7,784 bases of DNA. Source: Opitutia bacterium. GTDB taxonomy: Bacteria > Verrucomicrobiota > Verrucomicrobiia > Opitutales > UBA953. A model generated the notes under the pieces. It was not told the DNA's origin. It ran no database searches and was given only the letters and a program-made list of their open reading frames with translations. Position numbers and translations under genes: made by a program. Shown one piece after another: positions 1 to 7,703 of the stretch; position 1 is the first letter of the stretch; each line of letters begins with the position of its first letter. The stretch is taken from the NCBI GenBank assembly GCA_021204635.1, contig JAJPZB010000189.1, positions 1 through 7,784 on the forward strand. The letters run 5' to 3'.

Positions 1-476
1 CGCCCGCCCTTGACCGCCTTGATGGTCGCGGGAATGTCGTCGGACACCGTCCCCGATTTCGGGTTCGGCATCAAACCACGCGGACCGAGAACGCGCGCGA
101 CCTTGCGCACATCCTTCATAGCCGCCGGTGTTGCGATGGCGACATCGAATCCGGTCCAGCCCGAGGCGACCTTTTCGATCAAGTCTGCGAGACCCGCGGC
201 CTCTGCTCCCGCGTCGAGAGCCACCTGCGCGTTTTCCGTGAAGACGATGACGGAGACCTTCTTTCCGCTCCCGTTGGGGAGGGAAACGGTTCCGCGCACC
301 ATCTGAGATGACTGCCTCGGGTCAACGCCGAGGCGGGCACTGATTTCCACCGTCTCGTCGAACTTGGCTTTCGGCATCTTCGCGAGCAATTCCACCGCCT
401 CACTCACGGGGTAGAATGCCTTCAAATCGCCGACGGCTTTGTTCGCCGCGAAACGTTTTGATTCTTTCTTTTGCAT
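1..476 (-). CDS. rplA: 50S ribosomal protein L1, N-terminal part (gene cut by left window edge)
   Basis: L1 binds 23S rRNA at the mobile L1 stalk and helps release deacylated tRNA from the E site. In many bacteria it also represses its own L11-L1 mRNA. The first 158 codons are present of a usual total near 230. The start MQKKESKRF is followed by the family stretches FDETVEISARLGVDPRQ (39-55) and VRGTVSLPNGSGKK (60-73). The L1 signature region LGPRGLMPNPK lies at 130-140, and the reading continues to the window edge. The ATG is the complement of 474-476. A GGAG lies upstream but about 17 bases away, too far for a normal ribosome binding site. The gene follows rplK after 45 bases and is the last gene of the operon visible here. 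Gene identity is secure; the 3' end is outside the window. Confidence 0.95.
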   Translation of the reverse strand, partial: MQKKESKRFAANKAVGDLKAFYPVSEAVELLAKMPKAKFDETVEISARLGVDPRQSSQMVRGTVSLPNGSGKKVSVIVFTENAQVALDAGAEAAGLADLIEKVASGWTGFDVAIATPAAMKDVRKVARVLGPRGLMPNPKSGTVSDDIPATIKAVKGG

Positions 477-521
477 TGTTTTTCGACTTTTGTCTCCTGC
501 GTAATTGCAGTAAATCCGAGC

Positions 522-947
522 TTATCCGACGACCTCGATTCCCATCGAGCGGGCTGTTCCCTCGATCATGCGCGCAGCCTGAGCCGCGTCCATCGAGTTG
601 AGGTCTTTCTTTTTGATCTCGACGATCTCGAGAATCTGCTTGCGCGTGACCTTGCCAACCTTGTCTTTGTTGGGAACTCCCGAGCCGCTCTCGATTTTCG
701 CCGCTTTTTTTAGGAGGACGGAAGCCGGAGGCGTCTTGAGGATAAAGGTAAAGGACTTGTCTTGATAAACCGTTATCACGACCGGCAAAATCATGCCGGC
801 CTGGTCTTTCGTGCGTGCGTTGTACTCTTTGCAAAACGCCATGATGTTCACGCCTTTTGCACCGAGTGCCGGTCCCACCGGAGGAGCCGGATTAGCCGCG
901 CCCGCCGGAAGTTGGAGCCTGATTTCGCCTACTACTTTCTTTGCCAT
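522..947 (-). CDS. rplK: 50S ribosomal protein L11
   Basis: L11 forms the base of the GTPase-associated centre of the large subunit, contacts translation factors and is needed for RelA activation; it is also part of the thiostrepton site. The protein has 141 residues, the normal family length. The N-terminal domain carries the proline-rich PPVGPALGAKGVNIMAF segment (about 22-38). The C-terminal rRNA-binding domain ends in RMIEGTARSMGIEVVG, which fits the L11 family signature. The start is MAKKVVGEIRL, as expected for the family, with only a weak purine stretch (AAAGAAAT) upstream. It lies 36 bases after nusG and 45 bases before rplA in the same operon. The stop is TAA. Nothing looks truncated or divergent. 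Confidence 0.97.
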   Translation of the reverse strand: MAKKVVGEIRLQLPAGAANPAPPVGPALGAKGVNIMAFCKEYNARTKDQAGMILPVVITVYQDKSFTFILKTPPASVLLKKAAKIESGSGVPNKDKVGKVTRKQILEIVEIKKKDLNSMDAAQAARMIEGTARSMGIEVVG

Positions 948-983
948 TTTTGGATTTCTTTAAAGGTATGGGGTTGTTCGATT

Positions 984-1559
984 TTAACTCTCGGTAACGC
1001 GCTCAACCTGCCAGAATTCGAGTTCGACCGGCGTCAACCGGCCAAAAATCGAAACAGAAACCTGCATCTTGCCACGCTCGTTATCAATGGATTCAACTGC
1101 ACCAGTAAGATTCATGAACGGACCCTCGAGCACCTTGACTTCCTCTCCGACGGCAAACTGCGTCTTCGGGACAACTTTGCCCTCCGCCGCCTTAATCTGC
1201 TCCTGAATCTCGGCGATCTCCGCCGGTTTCAGGGCGACCGGCTTGTCGCGCCCGATGAAGTCTATGACGCCCTGGACATTGCGGATAAAGAACCACGGTT
1301 TGTTTATCAACTTGCCGTTCTCATCGTAGATGCGCGCGCACAAGAAGATGTAGCCCGGGTAAAGTTTGCGAACCCGCTTTGTCTTTTTTCCGTTCCTGAC
1401 TTCCTGAACGAGTTCCGTCGGCATCAGAACTTCTTTCACGTAGTCCTGCAATCCCTCGATCTCGATGAATTTGTCGAGATACTTCTTAACTTTTTGCTCC
1501 ATGTTCGAGAGCGTCTGGATTGCATACCACTTGAATCCGCTGCCTACGTCCTGTTCCAT
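984..1559 (-). CDS. nusG: Transcription termination/antitermination factor NusG
   Basis: NusG binds RNA polymerase through its N-terminal NGN domain, suppresses pausing, and links polymerase to Rho or the ribosome through its C-terminal KOW domain. The protein has 191 residues, close to the usual 175-200. The NGN domain starts at KWYAIQTLSNMEQKV (10-24) and includes KLYPGYIFL and the GVIDFIG segment before the linker. The KOW domain contains VGEEVKVLEGPFMNLTG followed by VSIFGRLTPVELEFWQVE, the typical NusG ending. The 55-base gap from secE shows no Shine-Dalgarno sequence in front of the ATG. The secE-nusG-rplK-rplA order is one of the most conserved in bacteria and supports the call. Confidence 0.97.
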   Translation of the reverse strand: MEQDVGSGFKWYAIQTLSNMEQKVKKYLDKFIEIEGLQDYVKEVLMPTELVQEVRNGKKTKRVRKLYPGYIFLCARIYDENGKLINKPWFFIRNVQGVIDFIGRDKPVALKPAEIAEIQEQIKAAEGKVVPKTQFAVGEEVKVLEGPFMNLTGAVESIDNERGKMQVSVSIFGRLTPVELEFWQVERVTES

Positions 1560-1614
1560 TGTTTGAGTCTGTGACTTGAAAAATGTTTCGTCCGATTATT
1601 GCGCCCAATGTTTG

Positions 1615-1836
1615 TCAGGCGCCGACAAGGTTGGTCAAAAATGAGATCAGGTTGTTCAGCGAGAGGTCGAACACAAATATGACGCAAGTAAGAAGGAGAA
1701 CAGCGACGCAAACCACGAGCGTGTATTGCGCGAGTTCCTTTGGCTTGGGCCAAATCGACTTCTTGAAGACTTCCGAAAACATCTCTGTCCAGAAGCGCCG
1801 AATCCCGCCGATGAAACTGAATACTTTTGAAAACAT
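1615..1836 (-). CDS. secE: Protein translocase subunit SecE (single-span form)
   Basis: SecE clamps the SecY channel in the inner membrane as part of the general Sec translocon. The chosen start gives 73 residues. An amphipathic N-terminal helix (MFSKVFSFIGGIRRFW) leads to the family motif WPKPKELAQYT (about 29-39), and then one hydrophobic span VVCVAVLLLTCVIFVF (about 41-56). This is the short, one-helix form found in most bacteria. The frame stays open further upstream to 1974, but that extension runs through tRNA-Trp, so the ATG at 1834-1836 is the real start. It sits only 9 bases after the encoded CCA of tRNA-Trp, with no Shine-Dalgarno sequence in that gap. The stop is TGA. nusG follows 55 bases later. 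Confidence 0.93.
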   Translation of the reverse strand: MFSKVFSFIGGIRRFWTEMFSEVFKKSIWPKPKELAQYTLVVCVAVLLLTCVIFVFDLSLNNLISFLTNLVGA

Positions 1837-1845
1837 TGTCTTATC

Positions 1846-1919
1846 TGGCAGGGCAGGAAGGAATCGAACCCTCATATGCGGTTTTGGAGACCGCTGTTCT
1901 ACCGTTGAACTACTGCCCT
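1846..1919 (-). tRNA. tRNA-Trp, anticodon CCA
   Basis: Reading the minus strand, a complete cloverleaf can be folded. The 7-bp acceptor stem is AGGGCAG with CTGCCCT, the D stem GTTC/GAAC, and the anticodon stem GCGGT/ACCGC around the loop CTCCAAA. The T stem GAGGG/CCTTC (one G-U pair) encloses TTCGATT. Discriminator G is followed by a genomically encoded CCA. The anticodon CCA reads UGG, hence tryptophan. It sits between tuf and secE, a position where tRNA-Trp is common in bacteria, and is most likely cut out of the operon transcript. Confidence 0.97.
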
Positions 1920-1932
1920 GTTGACTGCGCAC

Positions 1933-1970
1933 CGCAGAAACGACGCCGTCGTGCGACGATCGCTTCTGCG
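1933..1970 (-). other. Hairpin in the spacer between tuf and tRNA-Trp
   Basis: The 69-base spacer contains the complementary arms 1933-1939 and 1964-1970 (CGCAGAA / TTCTGCG, 7 bp), extended after one mismatch by three further pairs. The GC-rich interior can fold on itself (CGACG C CGTCG). No U-run follows on the transcribed strand, so it is not a standard intrinsic terminator. It could be an RNase processing site, a stabilising 3' structure for tuf mRNA, or an attenuator. The structure is visible in the sequence; any role is inference. Confidence 0.5.
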
Positions 1971-1988
1971 ACAAGAAATCGGTTCAAT

Positions 1989-3197
1989 TTATTTTACGAT
2001 CTCAACGATACGACCAGAACCGATTGTGCGGCCGCCTTCGCGAATAGCGAAGCGCTGTCCTTTGTGCATAGCAACGGGCTTGCCGAGCTCGATGTTGATC
2101 TCGACGTTGTCGCCGGGCATGACCATTTCCGTGCCCTGCTGGAGGGTGATGATGCCGGTGACGTCGGCAGTGCCGAAGAAGAACTGCGGACGATAGTTCG
2201 AGAAGAACGGCGTGTGGCGCCCGCCCTCATCCTTCGTCAGGACATAAATCTGAGCTTTCGCGACGGTGTGCGGCGTAATCGAGCCCGGTTTCGCGACGAC
2301 GTGGCCGCGCTGGACCTGATCTTTTTCAACGCCGCGGAGAAGGATTCCGACGTTGTCGCCGGCGACGCCTTCATCGAGGCTCTTGCGGAACATTTCAACG
2401 CCCGTGACCGTGGATTTGAACGTCGGCCCGAGACCTACGATTTCAACTTCCTCGCCGACCTTGATTTTCCCGCGCTCGATACGACCGGTGGCAACCGTGC
2501 CGCGACCAGTAATCGAGAAGACGTCCTCAACAGACATCATGAAAGGTTTATCGACCTCGCGAACCGGCTCCGGAATCTCGCTGTCGAGAACGTCCATGAG
2601 CTCGGAAATCGCCTTGAATCCGGCGCCGTCTTTGTTGCCGGCAGCGGCGTCAGCGAGAGCCTGCGTCGCGGAACCGCGAACGATCTTGGCATTGTCGCCG
2701 TCGAAATCGTATTTCGAGAGAAGGTCGCGAACTTCCATTTCGACGAGCTCGAGCAAATCCGGGTCGTCGAGAAGGTCGCACTTGTTCAGCCAAACGACGA
2801 TTTTCGGCACGCCGACCTGGCGGGCGAGGAGAACGTGCTCTTTGGTCTGCGGCATGGGTCCGTCAGCAGCGGAAACGACGAGAATCGCTCCGTCCATCTG
2901 TGCTGCGCCGGTGATCATGTTTTTGACGAAGTCGGCGTGACCGGGGCAGTCAACGTGCGCATAGTGACGTTTGTCGCTCTCGTATTCGACGTGAGCGGCA
3001 GCAATAGTCACGGTCTTGGTCTCGTCGCGGACCGTTCCGCCTTTCGCGATATCCTTGTAGGACTTCACTTGTGCGAGCCCCTTGCAGGCCTGCACGGCGA
3101 GAATAGCGGCAGTCGTCGTCGTTTTGCCGTGGTCGATGTGACCGATCGTGCCGACGTTGACGTGCGGTTTCGAACGAACATAGGTTTCTTTTGCCAT
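1989..3197 (-). CDS. tuf: Elongation factor Tu (EF-Tu), with atypical switch I
   Basis: EF-Tu is the GTPase that delivers aminoacyl-tRNA to the ribosomal A site. The protein has 402 residues, slightly longer than the 394 of E. coli. The G domain shows the P-loop GHIDHGKT (19-26), DCPGH (83-87, with the catalytic histidine at 87), NKCD (138-141) and RGSA (174-177). Domains 2 and 3 are complete, with VFSITGRGTVATGRIERG, GGRHTPFF and FAIREGGRTIGSGRI. The oddity is switch I: the usual EEKARGITIN is replaced by DETKTVTIA (59-67). The Mg-binding threonine is kept (T64) but the RG and the following Asn are lost. The DNA there reads cleanly, so a frameshift is unlikely. The gene starts 44 bases after tRNA-Thr, with no Shine-Dalgarno sequence. 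It is the first protein gene of the operon. Confidence 0.97.
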   Translation of the reverse strand: MAKETYVRSKPHVNVGTIGHIDHGKTTTTAAILAVQACKGLAQVKSYKDIAKGGTVRDETKTVTIAAAHVEYESDKRHYAHVDCPGHADFVKNMITGAAQMDGAILVVSAADGPMPQTKEHVLLARQVGVPKIVVWLNKCDLLDDPDLLELVEMEVRDLLSKYDFDGDNAKIVRGSATQALADAAAGNKDGAGFKAISELMDVLDSEIPEPVREVDKPFMMSVEDVFSITGRGTVATGRIERGKIKVGEEVEIVGLGPTFKSTVTGVEMFRKSLDEGVAGDNVGILLRGVEKDQVQRGHVVAKPGSITPHTVAKAQIYVLTKDEGGRHTPFFSNYRPQFFFGTADVTGIITLQQGTEMVMPGDNVEINIELGKPVAMHKGQRFAIREGGRTIGSGRIVEIVK

Positions 3198-3241
3198 AGT
3201 TTTGTGTGTGTTTGTTATTGATTGTGTATGAAATTGTTAAA
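3198..3241 (-). promoter_or_regulatory. tuf leader without Shine-Dalgarno sequence
   Basis: The 44 bases between the CCA of tRNA-Thr and the tuf ATG are rich in A, C and T on the transcribed strand and contain no GGAG, AGGA or GAGG. The stretch nearest the start is a run of ACACAC-type sequence ending AAAACT before ATG. It looks unstructured, which suits S1-dependent or standby initiation rather than anti-Shine-Dalgarno pairing. The absence of the motif is seen directly; the mechanism is inferred. Confidence 0.55.
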
Positions 3242-3317
3242 TGGAGCCCCCGAGCAGACTTGAACTGCCGACCTCGTCCTTACCAAGGACGTGCTCTACC
3301 GACTGAGCTACAAGGGC
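3242..3317 (-). tRNA. tRNA-Thr, anticodon GGT
   Basis: The minus strand folds into a complete cloverleaf. The acceptor GCCCTTG pairs with CGGGGGC (two G-U pairs), the D stem is GCTC/GAGC, and the anticodon stem CGTCC/GGACG encloses TTGGTAA. The T stem GGCAG/CTGCT encloses TTCAAGT. Discriminator U is followed by an encoded CCA. Anticodon GGU decodes ACC and ACU. It is the first gene of the tuf operon, just downstream of the promoter; tRNA-Thr before tuf is a recurrent bacterial arrangement. Confidence 0.97.
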
Positions 3318-3365
3318 CTTTCAAGCGCCCGTCGCCATCCGGCAAGCGAAAGAAAAGGAACGTAG

Positions 3366-3393
3366 ATAATTGCACTTTCAGAAAAATAGTCAA
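3366..3393 (-). promoter_or_regulatory. Promoter of the tRNA-Thr/tuf/secE/nusG/rplKA operon
   Basis: On the minus strand there is a -35 box TTGACT (3393-3388), a 16-base spacer and a -10 box AATTAT (3371-3366). TGC directly before the -10 box gives an extended -10. An A-rich run lies just upstream of the -35 and could act as an UP element. The predicted start is near 3359, about 40 bases before the mature 5' end of tRNA-Thr. The -35 box is only about 13 bases past the stop of the upstream gene. Reading by eye only; no transcript data. Confidence 0.6.
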
Positions 3394-3405
3394 CACATTT
3401 TTTTC

Positions 3406-4128
3406 TCATCGCCCTACAGACAAGGAGAAAACGCCATTCCCGCGCAAATTCCGCAGCGCCCATTCGCGCACTTCCGCAACTGCGGCAGCATCAAAATCCG
3501 CGTCCCCCGACGACTGCACGATGACGAATCGCCGCTCCTCCGGCTCGCCGTAGCACTCTATTTCCACGGGCGCGGGAAGCATTCTGCCGTCGCCCGCAGG
3601 AATCGGCGCGAGTTCCGCCTCGCCGACGAGCGCGCCCCCGTCGTCGTAAATCTGCAAAATCGTCCTTTTCCGCGCCCCCGCGGGGATTCCCTGCTCGCTC
3701 GCCGCCTCGCCGAAAGTCCTTGTCTCGCCCCAATTCAAAACGGAATCTCGTAGCGTCGCAAAGCTCGGCAACTCAAAATCGCCCTGCTCTATGCCGCCGA
3801 CCGGCGAATCGCCGAGGACGGAAATCCGCCCGAAGCCCGGAAATTCCTCCGGCGCAATTTCCAATTCCTGCGCGAGGCCGATTTCCTTCGAGTTGTGCTC
3901 CGTGGGCAAAAACAACGGCTCGGAATCCCGCAAACTCTCCTGCTCGTTCAGCCTCTCCACCACGCGAAAAGACGCGCCCTCGTCGAGATTGCGGCGCGGC
4001 AGCGAAAACTTCGGCGCGGTGAGAACCGCAACTGCGCCGAGCAACAGCGCCGTCCCGACAATCGTCCACAAAAGCAGCGGCGTAAACTGCTTCCTGAAAA
4101 GACGATATGCCAAGGCGGAATCTGCCAT
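3406..4128 (-). CDS. Membrane-anchored protein of unknown function with TonB-C-like C-terminus
   Basis: I do not recognise a named family. The 240 residues begin with a short basic cytoplasmic segment (MADSALAYRLFRKQF) and one hydrophobic span at about 17-38. The long acidic middle has no obvious motif. The C-terminal stretch from about 199, RRFVIVQSSGDADFDAAAV followed by AEVREWALRN, resembles the TonB C-terminal domain pattern of a strand, SSG, then a helix with DxAAxxAVxxW. This suggests a periplasmic TonB-like or envelope protein, but ExbB/ExbD partners and a clear proline-rich spacer are not seen here. A GGGAG lies 19 bases upstream of the ATG, too far for a standard ribosome site. It ends in TGA just before the tuf operon promoter, with no terminator visible between them. 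Confidence 0.72.
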   Translation of the reverse strand: MADSALAYRLFRKQFTPLLLWTIVGTALLLGAVAVLTAPKFSLPRRNLDEGASFRVVERLNEQESLRDSEPLFLPTEHNSKEIGLAQELEIAPEEFPGFGRISVLGDSPVGGIEQGDFELPSFATLRDSVLNWGETRTFGEAASEQGIPAGARKRTILQIYDDGGALVGEAELAPIPAGDGRMLPAPVEIECYGEPEERRFVIVQSSGDADFDAAAVAEVREWALRNLRGNGVFSLSVGR

Positions 4129-4184
4129 GCGGGTAAAGGCACATTTTCTCCCGCGCCGCCCGTTTTTGCCACCAAAAAATCAAT

Positions 4185-4212
4185 TTGACTATTTGCCGCA
4201 AAAACGATTCCT
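4185..4212 (+). promoter_or_regulatory. Possible promoter of tRNA-Ser
   Basis: A -35-like TTGACT at 4185-4190 lies about 45 bases before tRNA-Ser. The first ten bases (TTGACTATTT) match the -35 region of the tuf operon promoter. The -10 box is poor: ATTCCT at 4207-4212 (spacer 16), or TTTACT at 4212-4217 (spacer 21, too long). Weak call based mainly on position. Confidence 0.3.
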
Positions 4213-4233
4213 TTACTGCTCCTTTTGGCAATT

Positions 4234-4321
4234 GGAGAGATGACAGAGTGGCCGATTGTGCCTGACTCGAAATCAGGTGTGCCGCAAGGCACCGGGGGTT
4301 CGAATCCCTCTCTCTCCGCCA
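4234..4321 (+). tRNA. tRNA-Ser, anticodon CGA
   Basis: This is a class II tRNA with a long variable arm. Acceptor GGAGAGA pairs with TCTCTCC. The anticodon stem CCTGA/TCAGG encloses CTCGAAA (anticodon CGA, reading UCG). The variable arm GTGCC/GGCAC closes on GCAA, and the T arm encloses TTCGAAT. Discriminator G is followed by an encoded CCA. The long variable arm and anticodon both indicate serine. It is transcribed divergently from the unknown gene to its left. Confidence 0.97.
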
Positions 4322-4338
4322 TTAACTTTAATTTGCGC

Positions 4339-4357
4339 GCCGCCCGCCGGCATTTTT
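4339..4357 (+). terminator. Possible intrinsic terminator of tRNA-Ser
   Basis: A short GC hairpin GCCG-CCCGC-CGGC (4339-4351) is followed by ATTTTT, 18 bases past the tRNA CCA. The stem is only 4 bp, so the call is tentative, but the position and T-run fit termination of a single-tRNA transcript. Confidence 0.4.
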
Positions 4358-4610
4358 ATCGGGGCAAAAAGGCGGCTTCCGGCAATTGTGCAAAGAAACG
4401 AATTGACGCGCCGGCGCCACACCATCAAAAAGGCGGCAAAAAACACGGGCGCTACAATTTCAACGCCCTGCGGCAAACGGAAAACCTCCCTTTGCCGTCG
4501 CAACAATCGCATTAAAACAAACTCAACGTGCTGACAAAAATCGACAGACCACAAACCCTGCGAAAAACGAAAGTCGCGACACAAAATCTCGGCTCACAGA
4601 GAAACCAATG
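4358..4610. other. Intergenic region with no protein gene; two stem-loops
   Basis: No convincing gene is seen on either strand: open frames here are short, overlap the tRNA or lack any recognisable protein. There is a 10-base palindrome GCGCCGGCGC at 4408-4417. Two stem-loops follow: GGGCG/CGCCC at 4447-4468, and CGGCAAA/TTTGCCG at 4471-4497. The 9-mer CGCAACAAT occurs at about 4499 and again at about 4623 inside the next hairpin. With the terminator-like hairpin that follows, this could be a small RNA gene or a long leader of clpC. I could not match it to 6S RNA, SRP RNA or tmRNA. Confidence 0.35.
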
Positions 4611-4648
4611 CCCGCAAATCGCCGCAACAATGCGGTTTTGCGGGTTTT
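4611..4648 (+). terminator. Terminator-like hairpin upstream of clpC
   Basis: The outer stem CCCGCAAA/TTTGCGGG (4611-4618 with 4637-4644, 8 bp) surrounds an inner stem CCGCA/TGCGG (4622-4626 with 4631-4635) with loop ACAA, and TTTT follows at 4645-4648. This is a good plus-strand intrinsic terminator shape. On the minus strand no U-run follows. It ends 38 bases before the clpC start codon. It may terminate tRNA-Ser read-through or a small RNA, or attenuate clpC. Confidence 0.55.
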
Positions 4649-4686
4649 CCCGATTTGGCACAAAACGTGCAACGCTTGTACAGTAG

Positions 4687-7371
<2,685 letters not shown>

Positions 7372-7479
7372 ACGGGTTGGTGGTGAGATTTGGCTTGGTG
7401 GTGACAACAGTCTGCCACGACGATAAACCTGCCACAGAGATTGTTACACGGATTTGTTCGGGACTAACGTCCCTCACGG
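7372..7479. other. Non-coding region after clpC; G/T island and small hairpin
   Basis: Directly after the clpC stop, TTGGTGGTGA occurs twice, at 7377-7386 and 7395-7404, 18 bases apart. This is the same word that builds the repeat array further right. Between 7405 and 7479 the composition becomes ordinary: CTGCCAC appears at 7412 and 7429, and a perfect small hairpin GGGAC-TAAC-GTCCC lies at 7460-7473. No U-run follows it, so I see no clear terminator for clpC. No gene is supported. Confidence 0.5.
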
Positions 7480-7578
7480 CTTTGTGGTGGCTTGGGTTGG
7501 TGGTGAGTTTGTCGTGGGTTCGGGGCGGCTTAGGTCTGTGGTGAAACTTGAGTTGGTGGCGAGATTTGAGTCGGTGGT

Positions 7579-7659
7579 AGGAATTGGGATTGTTGTGAGA
7601 CTTGGCTTAGTGGTGAGTTTGTCGTGGGATTGTGGCAGCTTAGGTCTGTGGTAAAACTT
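7579..7659 (+). repeat. 81-base repeat block, copy 1
   Basis: By eye this block, starting AGGAATTGGGATTG and ending GGTAAAACTT, is identical over 81 bases to the one at 7704-7784. A hand count gives about 30 G against 7 C. The perfect identity implies recent duplication or gene conversion. Confidence 0.9.
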
Positions 7660-7703
7660 GGGTTGGTGGTGGGAATTTGGGTCGGTGGTGGCGGGTTGGT
7701 GGC

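Noticed and set aside
1837..1974. N-terminal extension of secE to give 119 residues
   Set aside because: It would translate tRNA-Trp. The 73-residue form beginning MFSKVF matches the SecE family.
1827..3221. Long plus-strand open frame of 464 codons opposite tuf
   Set aside because: It is antisense to tuf and runs through tRNA-Trp. It is a shadow of tuf codon bias, with no recognisable domain.
4403..4431. TTGACG at 4403 as the -35 box of a small-RNA promoter
   Set aside because: At 17 bases' distance there is only CAAAAA, not a usable -10 box.
4225..4584. Short open frames on both strands around tRNA-Ser
   Set aside because: They overlap the tRNA and have no plausible protein content. The tRNA fold explains the sequence.
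7454..7654. Plus-strand 66-codon open frame over the repeats
   Set aside because: It is a low-complexity Val/Gly/Leu product of G/T-rich repeats, without a ribosome site or any recognisable family.
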